NCBI RefSeq assembly: GCF_036850765.1
Contig: NC_089490.1
Coordinates: forward strand, 243,424,562-243,488,561
Direction: 5' to 3'
Origin: Saccopteryx bilineata
Taxonomy: Eukaryota > Chordata > Mammalia > Chiroptera > Emballonuridae
DNA: 64,000 bases
Positions 9,391 through 20,511 of the stretch are shown here, in pieces. The notes under the pieces were generated by a model. The model worked only from the letters and a program-made list of their open reading frames with translations. It searched no databases and was not told the origin of the DNA. Each line of letters begins with the position of its first letter. The first letter of the stretch is position 1. Made by a program: the position numbers and the translations under genes.

Positions 9391-10386
9391 ATGCCGATAA
9401 GAAAGAGGAAATCGAATATTATGGATACAAAAGAAAGAGAGGTAACACAAATAGATGTGGAAAAATCTATGGAGAAAAGACTTAACATATTGGAAGCCTT
9501 GGAGCTAAATGACAGAGAATTTAAAATAGAAATCTTAAAAATACTCAGAGATATACAAGAAAACACAGAAAGGCAATATAGGGAGATCAGAAAACAGCTC
9601 AATGAACACAAAGAATATATTACCAAGGAAATTGAAACTATAAAAACAAATCAAACAGAAATGAAAAACTCAATTCACGAGCTGAAAAACAAGGTAACAA
9701 GCTTAGCTAACAGAACAGCCCAGATTGAAGATAGGATTAGTGAAATAGAAGACAAACAACTTGAGGCACAACAGAGAGAAGAAGAAAGAGACTCAAAAAT
9801 AATAAAAAATGAGAAAGCCCTACAGGAATTGTCTGACTCCATCAGAAAGAATAACATAAGAATAATAGGTATATCAGAGGGAGAAGAGAAAGAAAATGGA
9901 ATGGAGAATATACTCAAACAAATAATAGACGAGAACTTCCCAAGCCTGTGGAAGGAACTAAAGTCTCAAATTCAAGAAGCAAACAGAACACCAAGTTTTC
10001 TTAACCCCAACAAACCCACTCCAAGGCACATCATAATAAAGATGACACAAACCAATGACAAAGAAAAAATTCTCAAGGCAGCCAGGGAAAAGAAGAGTAC
10101 AACATATAAAGGAAGGCCTATTAGATTATCATCAGATTTCTCAGCAGAAACTCTACAAGCTAGAAGAGAGTGGACCCCAATATTTAAAGCCCTGAAAGAG
10201 AGGAACTTTCAGCCAAGAATACTATACCCATCAAAGCTATCCTTCAAGTATGAAGGAGATATAAAAACATTCACAAATACAGAAAAGATGAGAGAATTTA
10301 TCAACAGAAAGCCCCCACTCCAGGAAATACTAAGGGGGGTTTTCCAACCAGATTCAAAGAACAAAAGAAAACAACACCACAAGTAA
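9391..10386 (+). CDS. L1 ORF1 protein (RNA-binding chaperone)
   Basis: 331 codons, close to the usual 330-370 for mammalian L1 ORF1. The protein trimerises, coats L1 RNA and acts as a nucleic-acid chaperone in the cytoplasmic L1 particle (family knowledge). Seen here: a basic N-terminus (residues 1-7), and a long Glu/Lys-rich coiled coil at about residues 20-150 with heptad patterns such as LNEHKEYITKEIETIKTNQ. An RRM-like core starts at about 151 (NNIRIIGISEGEE). The C-terminal domain has TPRHIIIKM near 210, AAREKK near 230 and SAETLQARREW. The chosen start is the first ATG in frame; a second at 9421 (codon 11) is equally possible. The frame is intact, unlike ORF2 downstream. Confidence 0.95.
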   Translation: MPIRKRKSNIMDTKEREVTQIDVEKSMEKRLNILEALELNDREFKIEILKILRDIQENTERQYREIRKQLNEHKEYITKEIETIKTNQTEMKNSIHELKNKVTSLANRTAQIEDRISEIEDKQLEAQQREEERDSKIIKNEKALQELSDSIRKNNIRIIGISEGEEKENGMENILKQIIDENFPSLWKELKSQIQEANRTPSFLNPNKPTPRHIIIKMTQTNDKEKILKAAREKKSTTYKGRPIRLSSDFSAETLQARREWTPIFKALKERNFQPRILYPSKLSFKYEGDIKTFTNTEKMREFINRKPPLQEILRGVFQPDSKNKRKQHHK

Positions 10387-10710
10387 CAGCTCCACCAAGA
10401 ACACAATAAAACCAAACTTAAACTGTGACAACAAAGGAAAAAAGGGGGGAGAGGATGGAGATTAACAGTAGCAAAGGATGATGAAGTGCAGAAATACTTA
10501 TAAGATAGGGTACTACAATGAATATGGTAGGTACCCTTTTCATTACTTAATGGTAACCACCCTTAAAAAAACCACCACAAAAACACTTGACTTAAAAAAG
10601 GTAGCAACAGAGGAAAGAAGTATGGAACACAAACAAACAAAAACAAATGATAGAAAAACAAAAGAGAAGAATCAAACTAGATACAAAACTAACAGAAAGC
10701 AATTTATAAA
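10387..10710 (+). other. L1-A inter-ORF spacer
   Basis: An A-rich sequence of 324 bases between ORF1 and ORF2, with a G run at 10442-10451 and CCACC/AAAACC blocks. L1-B has the matching sequence at about 36030-36349, so this is L1 spacer and not a separate gene. The length exceeds the roughly 60-base spacer of human L1. Confidence 0.7.
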
Positions 10711-13700
10711 ATGGCAGTAGGGAACGCACAAGTGTCAATAATTACACTAAATGGAAATGGATTAAACTTACCAATAAAAAGACACAGAGTAGCAGAATGG
10801 ATTAAAAAAGAAAATCCAACTATATGCTGCCTACAAGAAACACATCTAAGCAACAAGGATAAAAACAAATTCAAAGTGAAAGGCTGGAAAACAATACTCC
10901 AAGCAAACAACACCCAAAAAAAAAGCAGGCGTAGCAATACTCATATCTAATAATGCTGACTACAAGACAGAAAAAGTACTCAGAGACAAAAATGGTCATT
11001 TCATAATGATTAAGGGGAAGTTGAATCAAGAAGACATAACAATCCTTAATATATATGCACCAAACCAAGGAGCACCAAAATATATAAGACAGCTACTTAT
11101 TGACCTTAAAACAAAAACTAACAAAAATACAATCATACTTGGAGACCTCAATACACCGCTGACGGCTCTAGATCGGTCATCCAAACAGAGAATCAATAAA
11201 GATATAGTGGCCTTAAACGAAATACTAGAACACCTGGATATGATAGACATCTACAGGACACTTCATCCCAAAGCGACAGAGTATACATTTTTCTCTAGTG
11301 TACATGGAACATTCTCAAGAATTGACCATATGTTGGGCCACAAAGACAATATCAGCAAATTTAGAAAAATTGAAATTGTACCAAGCATATTTTCTGATCA
11401 TAAAGCCTTGAAACTAGAATTCAACTGCAAAAAAGAGGGGGAAAAACCCACAAAAATGTGGAAACTAAACAACATACTTCTAAAAAATGAATGGGTCAAA
11501 GAAGAAATAAGTGCAGAAATCAAAAGATTTATACAGACAAATGAAAATGAAAATACGACATATCAGAATCTCTGGGATGCAGCAAAAGCAGTAATAAGAG
11601 GAAAGTTCATATCACTTCAGGCCTATATGAACAAACAAGAGAGAGCCGAAGTAAACCACTTAACTTCACACCTTAAGGAACTAGAAAAAGAAGAACAAAG
11701 ACAACCCAAAACCAGCCGAAGAAAGGAGATAATAAAAATCAGAGCAGAAATAAATGAAATAGAGAACAGAAAAACTATAGAAAAAATGAATAGAACAAGG
11801 AGCTGGTTCTTTGAAAAGATCAACAAAATTGACAACCCTTGGCAAGACTCACCAAGGAAAAAAGACACAGGACTCAAATAAATAAAATCCAAAATGAAAG
11901 AGGAGAGATCACCACAGACATCATAAAAATACAAAGAATTATTGTAGAATACTATGAAAAATTATATGCCACCAAATACAACAATCTAGAAGAAATGGAT
12001 AAATTCCTAGAACAATACAACCTTCCTAGACTGAGTCATGAAGAAGCAGAAAGCCTAAACAGACCAATTAGTAGGGAGGAAATAGAAAAAACTATTAAAA
12101 ATCTCCCCAAAAATAAAAGTCCAGGCCCAGACGGTTATACTAGTGAATTCTATCAAACATTCAAAGAAGACTTGGTTCCTATTCTACTCAAAGTCTTCCA
12201 AAAAATTGAAGAAGAAGCAATACTTCCAAACACATTTTATGAGGCCAACATAACCCTCATACCAAAACCTGGCAAGGATGGCACAAAGAAAGAAAACTAC
12301 AGACCAATATCTCTAATGAATACAGATGCTAAAATACTAAACAAAATACTGGCAAACCGAATACAACAACATATTAAAAAAATAATACATCATGATCAAG
12401 TGGGATTCATCCCAGAATCTCAAGGATGGTTCAACATACGCAAAACGGTTAACATAATACACCATATCAACAAAACAAAGAACAAAAACCACATGATCTT
12501 ATCTATAGATGCAGAAAAGGCTTTTGATAAAATACAACACAATTTTATGTTTAAGACTCTCAACAAAATGGGTATAGAAGGAAAATATCTCAACATGATA
12601 AAGGCCATATATGATAAACCATCAGCCAACATCCTATTAAACGGCATAAAACTGAGGACTTTCTACCTTAAATCAGGAACAAGACAGGGTTGTCCACTCT
12701 CTCCACTCTTATTCAACGTGGTGCTAGAAGTTCTGGCCAGAGCAATCAGACAAGACAAAGAAATAAAAGGCATCCATATCGGAAAAGAAGAAGTAAAGCT
12801 ATCACTTTTTGCTGATGATATGATCCTATACATCGAAAACCCAAAGGACTCCACAAAAAGATTATTAGAAACAATAAACCAATACAGTAAGGTCGCAGGA
12901 TACAAAATTAACATACAAAAGTCCATAGCCTTTCTATATGCCAACAATGAAATATTAGAAAACGAACTCAAAAAAATAATCCCCTTCACGATTGCAACAA
13001 AAAAAATAAAATACCTAGGAATAAACATAACAAAGAACGTAAAGGACCTATATAATGAAAATTACAAAGCATTGTTAAGGGAAATCGAAAAAGATACAAT
13101 GAGATGGAAAAATATTCCTTGTTCTTGGATAGGAAGAATAAATATACTCAAAATGGCCATATTACCCAAAGCAATATACAAATTTAATGCAATTCCCATC
13201 AAAATCCCTATGAGATTTTTTAAAGAAATGGAACAAAAAATCATCAGATTTATATGGAACTATAAAAAACCCCGAATAGCCAAAACAATCCTAAGGAAAA
13301 AGAATGAAGCTGGGGGCATTACAATACCTGACTTTAAACTATATTATAGGGCCACGATAATCAAAACAGCATGGTATTGGCAAAAAAATAGACACTCAGA
13401 CCAATGGAACAGAATAGAAAGCCCAGAAATAAAACCACATATATACGGTCAAATAATCTTTGATAAAGGGGCCAACAACACACAATGGAGAAAAGAAAGC
13501 CTCTTCAACAAATGGTGTTGGGAAAACTGGAAAGCCACATGCAAAAGAATGAAACTCGACTACAGCCTGTCCCCGTGTACTAAAATTAATTCAAAATGGA
13601 TCAAAGACCTAAATATAAGACCTGAAACAATAAAGTACATAGAAGAAGACATAGGTACTAAAATCATGGACCTGGGTTTTAAAGAACATTTTATGAACTT

Positions 13701-14537
13701 GACTCCAATGGCAAGAGAAGTGAAGGCAAAGATAAATGAATGGGACTACATCAGAATTAAAAGTTTTTGCTCAGCAAGAGAAACTGATATCAAAATAAAC
13801 AGACAGTCAACTATATGGGAACTGATATTTTCAAACGACAGCTCAGATAAGGGCCTAATATCCAAAATTTACAAAGAACTCATAAAACTCAACAACAAAC
13901 AAACAAACAATCCAATAAAAAAATGGGAAGAGGACATGAACAGACACTTCTCCCAGGAAGAGATACAAATGGCCAACAGATATATGAAAAGATGCTCAGC
14001 TTCATTAGTTATTAGAGAAATGCAAATCAAAACTACAATGAGATACCACCTCACTCCTGTTAGATTAGCTATTATCAACAAGACGGGTAATAGCAAATGT
14101 TGGAGAGGCTGTGGAGAAAAAGGAACCCTCATTCACTGTTGGTGGGACTGTAAAGTAGTACAACCATTATGGAGGAAAGTATGGTGGTTCCTCAAAAAAC
14201 TGCAAATAGAACTACCTTATGACCCAGCAATCCCTCTACTGGGTATATACCCCAAAACCTCAGAAACATTGATACGTGAAGACACATGTAGCCCATGTTC
14301 ATTGCAGCACTGTTCACAGTGGCCAAGACATGGAAACAACCAAAAAGCCTTTCAATAGAAGACTGGATAAAGAAGATGTGGCACATATACACTATGGAAT
14401 ACTACTCAGCCATAAGAAATGATGACATCAGATCATTTACAGCAAAATGGTGGGATCTTGATAACATTATAAGGAGTGAAATAAGCAAATCAGAAAAAAA
14501 CAAGAACTACATGATTCCATACATTGGTGGAACATAA
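10711..14537 (+). pseudogene. L1 ORF2 (endonuclease-reverse transcriptase), three frameshifts
   Basis: It encodes about 1,275 residues across three frames, the normal ORF2p length. The APE-type endonuclease (10711 to about 11430) shows [31 protein letters not shown] and [10 protein letters not shown]. Reverse transcriptase shows [32 protein letters not shown] and the catalytic FADDMILY near 12808-12831. The C-terminal Cys region CX3CX7HX4C lies near 14098-14151. Breaks, judged against L1-B: one extra base in or near the A9 run at 10916-10924; one A missing near 11834, restoring the first frame; one C missing near 14293, sending the tail into another frame to a stop at 14537. The catalytic residues I can see are unaltered. 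All three breaks lie at short runs, so sequencing error is possible. Confidence 0.93.
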
Positions 14538-14809
14538 AAATGAGACTAAGAGACATGGACAAGAGTGTGGTGGTTACCAAGGGTGGGGGGGGGAGGGAGG
14601 ACATGGGAGGGAGGGAGGGAGAGAGTTAGGGGGAGGGGGAGGGGCACAGAGAACTAGATAGAGGGTGACGGAGGACAATCTGACTTTGGGCGAGGGGTTT
14701 GCAACATAATTTGATGACAAAATAACCTAGACATGTTTTCTTTGAATATATGTACCCTGATTTATTAATGTCATCCCATTACCATTAATAAAAATTTATT
14801 TAAAAAAAA
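14538..14809 (+). other. L1-A 3'UTR with G-rich tract and poly(A) signal
   Basis: 14580-14645 has several runs of three or more G, ending in GGGGGAGGGGGAGGGG, able in principle to form a G-quadruplex. Many L1 3'UTRs have such a tract (established). AATAAA lies at 14787-14792, followed by the A-rich tail. Confidence 0.85.
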
Positions 14810-14823
14810 AAAATAGACTGTTG
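14810..14823. repeat. Right target-site duplication of L1-A
   Basis: AAAATAGACTGTTG, identical to 9128-9141. The first A bases merge with the poly(A) tail. Confidence 0.95.
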
Positions 14824-15175
14824 ACTGAAAAAAAAGCAACATGCACAAATTGAAATGTACAAAGGTAATATGTTTTTATGGGTGTGTAAAACAGTAATAC
14901 ACAGAAAATATGCACAGAATCTATACACTCCAGCTTCAGAATGGCACTTCTTGATTTCTTTTAGGTAAGAGAATGAATTGGATGAGGTTGGATTCTAGCT
15001 GGACCCATTTCATTTTTAAAGAAAAGAGAAAACTTAAAGCAAATATGGCAAAATGTTCACATTTGTTAAACTGGGTGGTGTATATTCAGTTGTATCTAAG
15101 GTGGCACATAAGGTTCTTTCATATTAGCTTCTATATATTTGAAATATTTGATAATTAAAAATTAATATAGATAAT
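14824..15175 (+). mobile_element. Old L1 3' region, right part
   Basis: TACAAAGGTAATATGTTTTTATGGGTGTG and the A/T-rich ending TTTGATAATTAAAAATTAATA resemble an ancient L1M 3' end continuing from 9127. Strongly decayed; family not named. Confidence 0.45.
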
Positions 15176-16190
15176 AGATACTCAAAAATGTGTGGAAGAG
15201 ATTAGCAGATAGGCATCAAAATACAAACAATTCTTATTTTCTTAAGTTGTTCAGTGTTCCCCAAATTTCCTAGAGTACACCCAAGATAAGGAATACAGAC
15301 AGCAAATGACTTTTAGAAAGTGTCAATAGTTTGGGCAAGCAGCACTGCATCGGAAGACACAACCTGCTCCCATGTGACAGTGGACGGTTGTCTCACTTGC
15401 ATGGTGGTGGCATTTGGAGTCGATGTAAGAGAGGGGTGCATACTCAGGAAACCTAGTTATTTTTCTTGGTAACCTTGGCATTTCGTTGGCCATCTGACTA
15501 AGGCTTGTCTGTAGAATAGAAGAAGGAGGCAGTTTGAAGTACGCACATCATTTGTGAAGTTTCTCTCTTCCCTCTGTCTGCTGGCTGGACAAGCTGGGTG
15601 TTGTGACACCTTTAGTTGAAATAGTAAAGCCACAGTGTGGCAGTAGCCTGGATCCCATATGTCCCCACATGGAGGAGAGTGGCCCAGCCATGGCATACAA
15701 CAGACATGAACATCTAAGGCTGTCTGTCCCAGCCGTTGCCCTACTCTGCCCGATGCACGCTCCATCTCTAGGGTTCTTTCAGGTTCTGTGTTCTATGAGT
15801 ACGAAGAGGTCCTTGGTTTCAAGTGGTCTCTCCACACATCTGACTCCTAATGAGGTCACTGGTCTCAGGGACAGACTAATTTGAGCCATTAATTGCGATG
15901 TGTCCAAAAGAAAGGAATTGTTGTAAGAACAAGTAAACTGGAAAAGATCAAGAATAACATAAAGCAAGCCAAGCAAAAACCCAGAACCAAGTACATTTGG
16001 GATGTGAACAATTTGAGGCTATTATATTTTACATTTCCTGAGAAAAAGGACCTGTGCATCTTTGATCTCCTTATAATCCCTTATTTATATATATCATATA
16101 TATATCATGGCACTTAATCAATACTGGTAGATGAATAAACGAATGTGTGAGAAGAGGCTATCAAGTTCTAATGGTCACATACCTTAAGAA
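15176..16190. other. Unannotated stretch
   Basis: No repeat family or coding signal that I can support. Short alternating TATATA at 16085-16105. Confidence 0.45.
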
Positions 16191-16191
16191 G

Positions 16192-16487
16192 TGCCATGGT
16201 GTAAATGTGTCTCCCCGAAACTTATGCTGAAACCCTACCCCCCCCCCTCGTGAATGGGATTAGTGCTCTTGTAAAAGAGGCTCCAGAGAGACCCGGAGCC
16301 CCTCCCCCCATGGAGGACACCGTGAGAAGGTAGTGGCTAACCCAGGGAGTCAGCCTCGCCCAGAGCTGACCTTGCTGGTGCCTTGATCTTAGACTTCAGC
16401 CTCCGAAACTGTGAGAAATACATTTCAGCAGTTTATACGCCACCCAGGCTGTGGCATGTTGTTATGGCAGCCCTAACAGACTAAGAT
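16192..16487 (+). mobile_element. MaLR-like LTR (MST/MLT1 type), plus strand
   Basis: It starts TGCCATGGTGTAAATGTGTC. Landmarks of the MaLR LTRs follow in order: CTTATGCTGAAACCCTA, GAATGGGATTAGTGCTCTTGTAAAAGAGGC, GAGGACACCGTGAGAAGG, CCTTGATCTTAGACTTC, AACTGTGAGAAATACATTT. It ends AGCCCTAACAGACTAAGA. No internal retroviral sequence is present, so it is a solo LTR of an ancient family shared by placental mammals. Confidence 0.85.
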
Positions 16488-16599
16488 AAGAAGCCAGTAC
16501 TGCTTCATTTCTAGGGTTATCGTCCTCTTGGACTCAGTTCTCTCATACACAGGTGACAGTGCCCTTTCTGTCTGGTGAAGGGGCTAAGAGCATGTGCCC

Positions 16600-16770
16600 T
16601 GTACCTGAAGGTGTCAAACAGGCTGGCTTAGAACCCCCCATGGCACTTCCTTAGCCTTTCTAAGCCTCAGTGTTCTTAGGTATAAAATCGAGATAAAAAT
16701 GCTACAAAACTCCTAGGGTTCATTTGAGGATGAAAGAAATTAATACAGCAAAAGCAATTAGCATAGACCT
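16600..16770 (+). mobile_element. MIR, plus strand
   Basis: CTAAGAGCATGTGCCC, then TTAGCCTTTCTAAGCCTCAGTGTTC and GAGATAAAAATGCTACAAAACTCCTAGGG, and GAGGATGAAAGAAATTAATAC, follow the MIR consensus order including its core. Confidence 0.7.
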
Positions 16771-17019
16771 ACCATAAATTTGAGTGACTTGGAGCTATGA
16801 CATGAATTCAGAGTGGCCCTAAGTTAAATCAAGATGAGACTCTCCCATCCTCCATCTAGGTCTCCCATAGCCACCAGTCTAAGCCAGCACAGGTGTGGTT
16901 GGCCTTGAGACAAGATGTAGCATTGCACTAGTAGTATGCTCCAAAATTGCCTTATTTTAACTCAGGTCATAATCGTTAAAGTAATCAATGGTCCTCATGT
17001 AGTAGGAGCAGTTGTCCTG

Positions 17020-17170
17020 CAGGGTTACTTACTAGCTGCATGACCTAGGTGACTCAAGCTCCCTGAGTTTCATCTTCCCATCTGTAAAGTGGGAGAAGAA
17101 ATACCTATCTGTCGTGCAGGTGACTGTGAGGATGCAATCAAATTCTTTAATCTCAATGCCTGGCACGGAG
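17020..17170 (+). mobile_element. MIR, plus strand
   Basis: GTTACTTACTAGCTGCATGACCTAGG, CATCTGTAAAGTGGGAGAAGAA and ACTGTGAGGATGCAATCAAAT, ending TGCCTGGCACGG. These are clear MIR core landmarks. Confidence 0.75.
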
Positions 17171-18889
17171 GGGCACTCTGGGATGTCACTCTGACCCTCC
17201 ATGTCATCTCTTTGAAACCCAGCCGTGGTGGAAGCTCAGAAGACACTTTTCCAGTTTTTATTCAGAACACTATGGTTTTGTTAAAACTCATGTACATTTT
17301 GGGAAGCTTTTATTTGTTTGTGTATTTTTTCCCCCCAAACACCCATTTTCTTGAAGGGAAATGGAATCTGTCTGGTTTTGATTCATTTACACTCAACTTG
17401 TTAGTATTGTTTTTTAGTGCCAGCCAACATCCAAGTAGCCCTTGGAACCTTGTTTTAAAAGCTGCATTTTTTAAAGTCTGGAAAGTTTATTTTTCCTTCT
17501 TTCTTCTTTCTCAAAAAATGCTTAAAAGGGAACTGGACTTTAGCACTACTCTGAGTTTGGGTTTATTCTCGGGGCATGACTGGCTTCCAACAAATTTGGT
17601 AAAAAAAATACACTGCCATTCCTGCTTTCATAATTTCAACTCAATTTAATTTACTCTTGAAAAATAAAAAAGGTTCTCATATTCCAACCGAGGGGGTGTT
17701 TGTGCCTTCTGTTGCTTGTTTTGCTGGATCATAAGATTGTCGCCTCTTGAAGACTTTCGGTTTGCCACTTCAGATGAAAAAATGAAGAGCTTTATTGCAT
17801 ATTTGCACGATACTGGTTTTCTGTTGACTCTGTCCCTTCATTGATTTGGTAGAGGGTTCAGGGTGGAACTTAGAAGTTTCGTTCATGTAGTCAAACATGA
17901 GAAATTACATATAATTATCCAAACCCATACTCAACAAGAGGAAAAACAGAAAGGAGTTGGATGCTACCCTTGGTGTTTCTCAGAGGTTTCTAATGAGTGG
18001 GACCCTGGCCTCCCTGTCTACTGTATCATTTTACCCACCAAACCAGTATAGTAAACACAACCTCAAGACAATGGGCCGCTTACTTTCCATTGTGTACTAA
18101 TAGGCTTCCTCTGCTGTTTCTGAGCGAACAATTGTTCATTGTCTGTGTTGCTTCAAGGGTTAGGAATTGAATTTTCTCCTTGTTTCCCCTGGGAAAAAGG
18201 GAGGCAGGAAACTGACAAGGAGTAGCCATGATCATTTGCTGTGGGTCTCAAGTTGTATATCTGTGTATTTTAGGAGATGAGTATGCAACATGTTAGTTAG
18301 GCTTTTGTGTAAATCTCAGAATGGAAATCAAGTCGGCTCTTCGATTTGCACGTGGGCGCTGGAGGCTCAGGGGGGTGTTCTGGGCAGACTGGGTAAGCCT
18401 TGGCAAGTTTGATTCGAGTGTTTGTTTGTAGACAAGGAAGGTGGACATCTGGTCTTATTAGAGGAGCAGTATATTCCAATCTTTTAGTCTTCCACTTTGC
18501 TCTTGTCTGGAGGCAGTGTATGGAATGCCACTCTGATGATTTTTATCTCCCCCTTGATTGTCAGCATTTTCAGCTAAATAAGGGAGACCTGTAAATATCA
18601 AGTCAGTTTTCTTTGCACCTGTACCCAAATTTTCATACAGAAAAAATAGCCAGAGGCCATAGGGAATACAGCTCTTCCTAGCTTAACTAGGTAGGTGGAG
18701 CCCAGGGAGAACCTGCCTACTCAAAGCAAAAAATAGGAGTGAAACCTCCTCACACACACACCAACAAAATACTAACAGAGGTGGGATCCGAGAGGAGTGG
18801 TTATGTTTACGGTTTGTTTGACTTTCTTTTTATTTTCTGAATTTTTATGCAATGAATGTGTGTGTATGTGTGTGTATATATCTTCAGTT
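17171..18889. other. Unannotated stretch
   Basis: No nameable repeat. A 186-codon open frame at 17089-17649 starts inside the MIR and is rich in Phe, Leu and Ser because the DNA is T-rich; it has no motif and I do not call it a gene. A (TGTG)n-like run lies at 18855-18880. Confidence 0.45.
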
Positions 18890-19190
18890 TTTGTTTACCA
18901 TAAAGATGAGCATATATGTTTGTTTCTTTTTAATCAGACTAGTGTATAGAAGTGTGCAGAATGAAATGCACAGGTTCTTTCCATTCATCCCCTAAGCACA
19001 CTTTGCTGTCTAGAGATCACAGTTGGTTTTGTGTGTAAACTTCCAGACGGTTTCCTGTTAGAGATGTGTAACTATCGGTGTTAAATTAAAAGAGTGGAGC
19101 TCCATATGGTGTTGGTAGAAAACAGTTCCCCCTTGCTGTGTCTATAAATATGATTTGCAGGCTCATTCTAACTTTTCTTGGATACTCATA
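18890..19190. mobile_element. Ancient L1-like remnant (host of the mariner)
   Basis: AGAAGTGTGCAGAATGAAATGCA and TAAACTTCCAGACGGTTTCCTG resemble a decayed old mammalian repeat, probably L1M. What looks like a continuation lies at 20880-21130. Family and orientation are not certain. Confidence 0.35.
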
Positions 19191-19201
19191 TATATATAGA
19201 A

Positions 19202-19759
19202 GGTCTACCAGAAAGTTCTGTCTGTTTCTATCACAACAAGTTTTGACACGTAAGCACATGTTTATTTGGCGCATGTATGCCTCTCTATTTTTATCACTTA
19301 ATGTATACATACTGACGTAGCAAATTAACTAAAACAAAGTTTATTCACGTTAGTCTTATGTGTGAAGTGATAGTGTACTCATGGCTACTGATAAAGTTCA
19401 TTTATACCACTGTAATTTTTACGAATTTCAACAAGGAAGAAATGCTACAGAAGCATGTCTGTCGCATCCACCATATTCCCCAGACTTAGCACCCTCCGAC
19501 TATCACTTGTTTTTGTCCTTACAAAATTTTTTGAAGGGCAAAAAATTCAAAAATGAAGAAGATATCAAACAAGCACTGGTTCAATTTTTTGCATCAAAAG
19601 ATAAAACATTTTTCAAAAATGGGATATATAAATTTCACTTATGCTGGCAAGAAATCATTAATAATAATGCAAATTATATTATTTAATAAAGTTTATTGAC
19701 GGTAAGAAAAATTTGTATTTTGTTTTATTCCAAAAACGGACAGAACTTTCTGGTAGACC
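19202..19759 (+). mobile_element. Internally deleted mariner DNA transposon
   Basis: 558 bases with inverted ends. The left reads GGTCTACCAGAAAGTTCTGT; the right, on the complement, reads GGTCTACCAGAAAGTTCTGT followed by CCGTTTT. They agree over the first 20 bases. A complete mariner is about 1.3 kb, so roughly 0.7 kb is missing from the middle. Both flanks are TA-rich (TATATATA), so the usual TA duplication cannot be placed uniquely. Mariners move by cut-and-paste with a DDD transposase (established). This copy would need the enzyme from elsewhere. Confidence 0.92.
19381..19686 (+). pseudogene. Mariner transposase remnant, N- and C-termini fused by deletion
   Basis: 101 codons, open from an ATG to a stop. 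Residues 1-27 (HLYHCNFYEFQQGRNATEA) match the start of the DNA-binding helix-turn-helix region of mariner transposases. Residues 28-101 begin HPPYSPDLAPSDYHLF, the region around the third catalytic Asp, and carry on to the normal C-terminus. The first two catalytic Asp residues and most of the DNA-binding domain are gone, so it cannot be an active enzyme. A complete mariner transposase is about 345 residues. The deletion junction is in frame, and the frame has not since picked up a stop. Whether any protein is made is unknown. Confidence 0.9.
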
Positions 19760-20511
19760 ATATATATATATACTGTTCCTCCAGTTTTTTCGAGTCCCAA
19801 GCGCAGTCCCCAGGCTCTCTGGTTCTCCGTGCACAGAGGCTTCCACCAGCGTGAGGGCATCCTCTGCTTGGAGATGCGGGGGCCGCCGGGGAGGGTGCCC
19901 CCTCGCCCCTGGAGCAGGTGTGTGCGTATGATCCAGAGACTGGACGGGGATGAGTGGCGAGCACTGACTGTCTCTACAGCAGGGTCCCCTTTAGACCGAT
20001 TCTGGCTGGTTCCCTTGCGTGTGGCCCAAAGGGAGCACAGGTACAGTCTTGCTCCTGTACTTAGAAGAAGTACATTCTGCTGCAATGCAATACACTCAGT
20101 GCTTGAGCCTCTCTGTGCCGCTTGGACGTAGCTGCTTGCCAGGGAACAGACTGGACCCGCATCAGTCTGAGCCTTGTGGACTCCAGTGTTCTGAGAAATC
20201 TCCTTGAAACTCCTTATATTCAGATCAAAGTCAATGTGGAAATACCACCACACACCAACAAATCATTCCGGAGGAATTCTCTCTCAGCCTTGTCAATTTC
20301 TGTCCTTTTACACCCTTGAAGGGGGTGATGGGCTGGTGGTGCAGGGGAGGCCTTCTTTGCCAGTCCTGTCTAGGGGGCCCAGCCGCTCATTCTGTAATGA
20401 GAGAGCACTAATCTCCTATTGCTTTGTTCTGAGTCTCTTGGGGCCTTAGACAAAGCTAAAGAAAAAAATAAGTCTCACTCTAACGTTTTGTTTTAGATCT
20501 AGAGATGTCAT
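19760..20511. other. Unannotated stretch, GC-richer than its surroundings
   Basis: 19790-20180 is GC-rich with several CpGs. A 186-codon open frame on the minus strand (19693-20253) crosses into the mariner end, which argues against a real gene. I recognise no family. Confidence 0.4.

Larger units (their letters stand above)
9142..14809 (+). mobile_element. Full-length L1 retrotransposon, plus strand (L1-A)
   Basis: A 5.7-kb autonomous-type LINE-1. In order: a short 5'UTR (9142-9390), intact ORF1, a spacer of about 320 bases, ORF2 with three frameshifts, a G-rich 3'UTR, AATAAA and an A tail. Perfect 14-bp target duplications flank it, and the TTTT|AAAA site shows L1-endonuclease-mediated insertion. 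Its 5' end aligns with that of L1-B, so it is 5'-complete, yet its 5'UTR is about 250 bases against about 2.3 kb in L1-B. CpGs near the 5' end are intact, suggesting a young insertion. The ORF2 shifts mean it cannot make full-length ORF2 protein as written. Confidence 0.97.

Noticed and set aside
17089..17649. 186-codon plus-strand open frame
   Set aside because: It begins inside a MIR and is rich in Phe, Leu and Ser through T-rich DNA. No domain, signal or splice context.
19693..20253. 186-codon minus-strand open frame
   Set aside because: It crosses the right inverted end of the mariner, and its sequence matches no family I know. A real gene would not be expected to include a transposon terminus.
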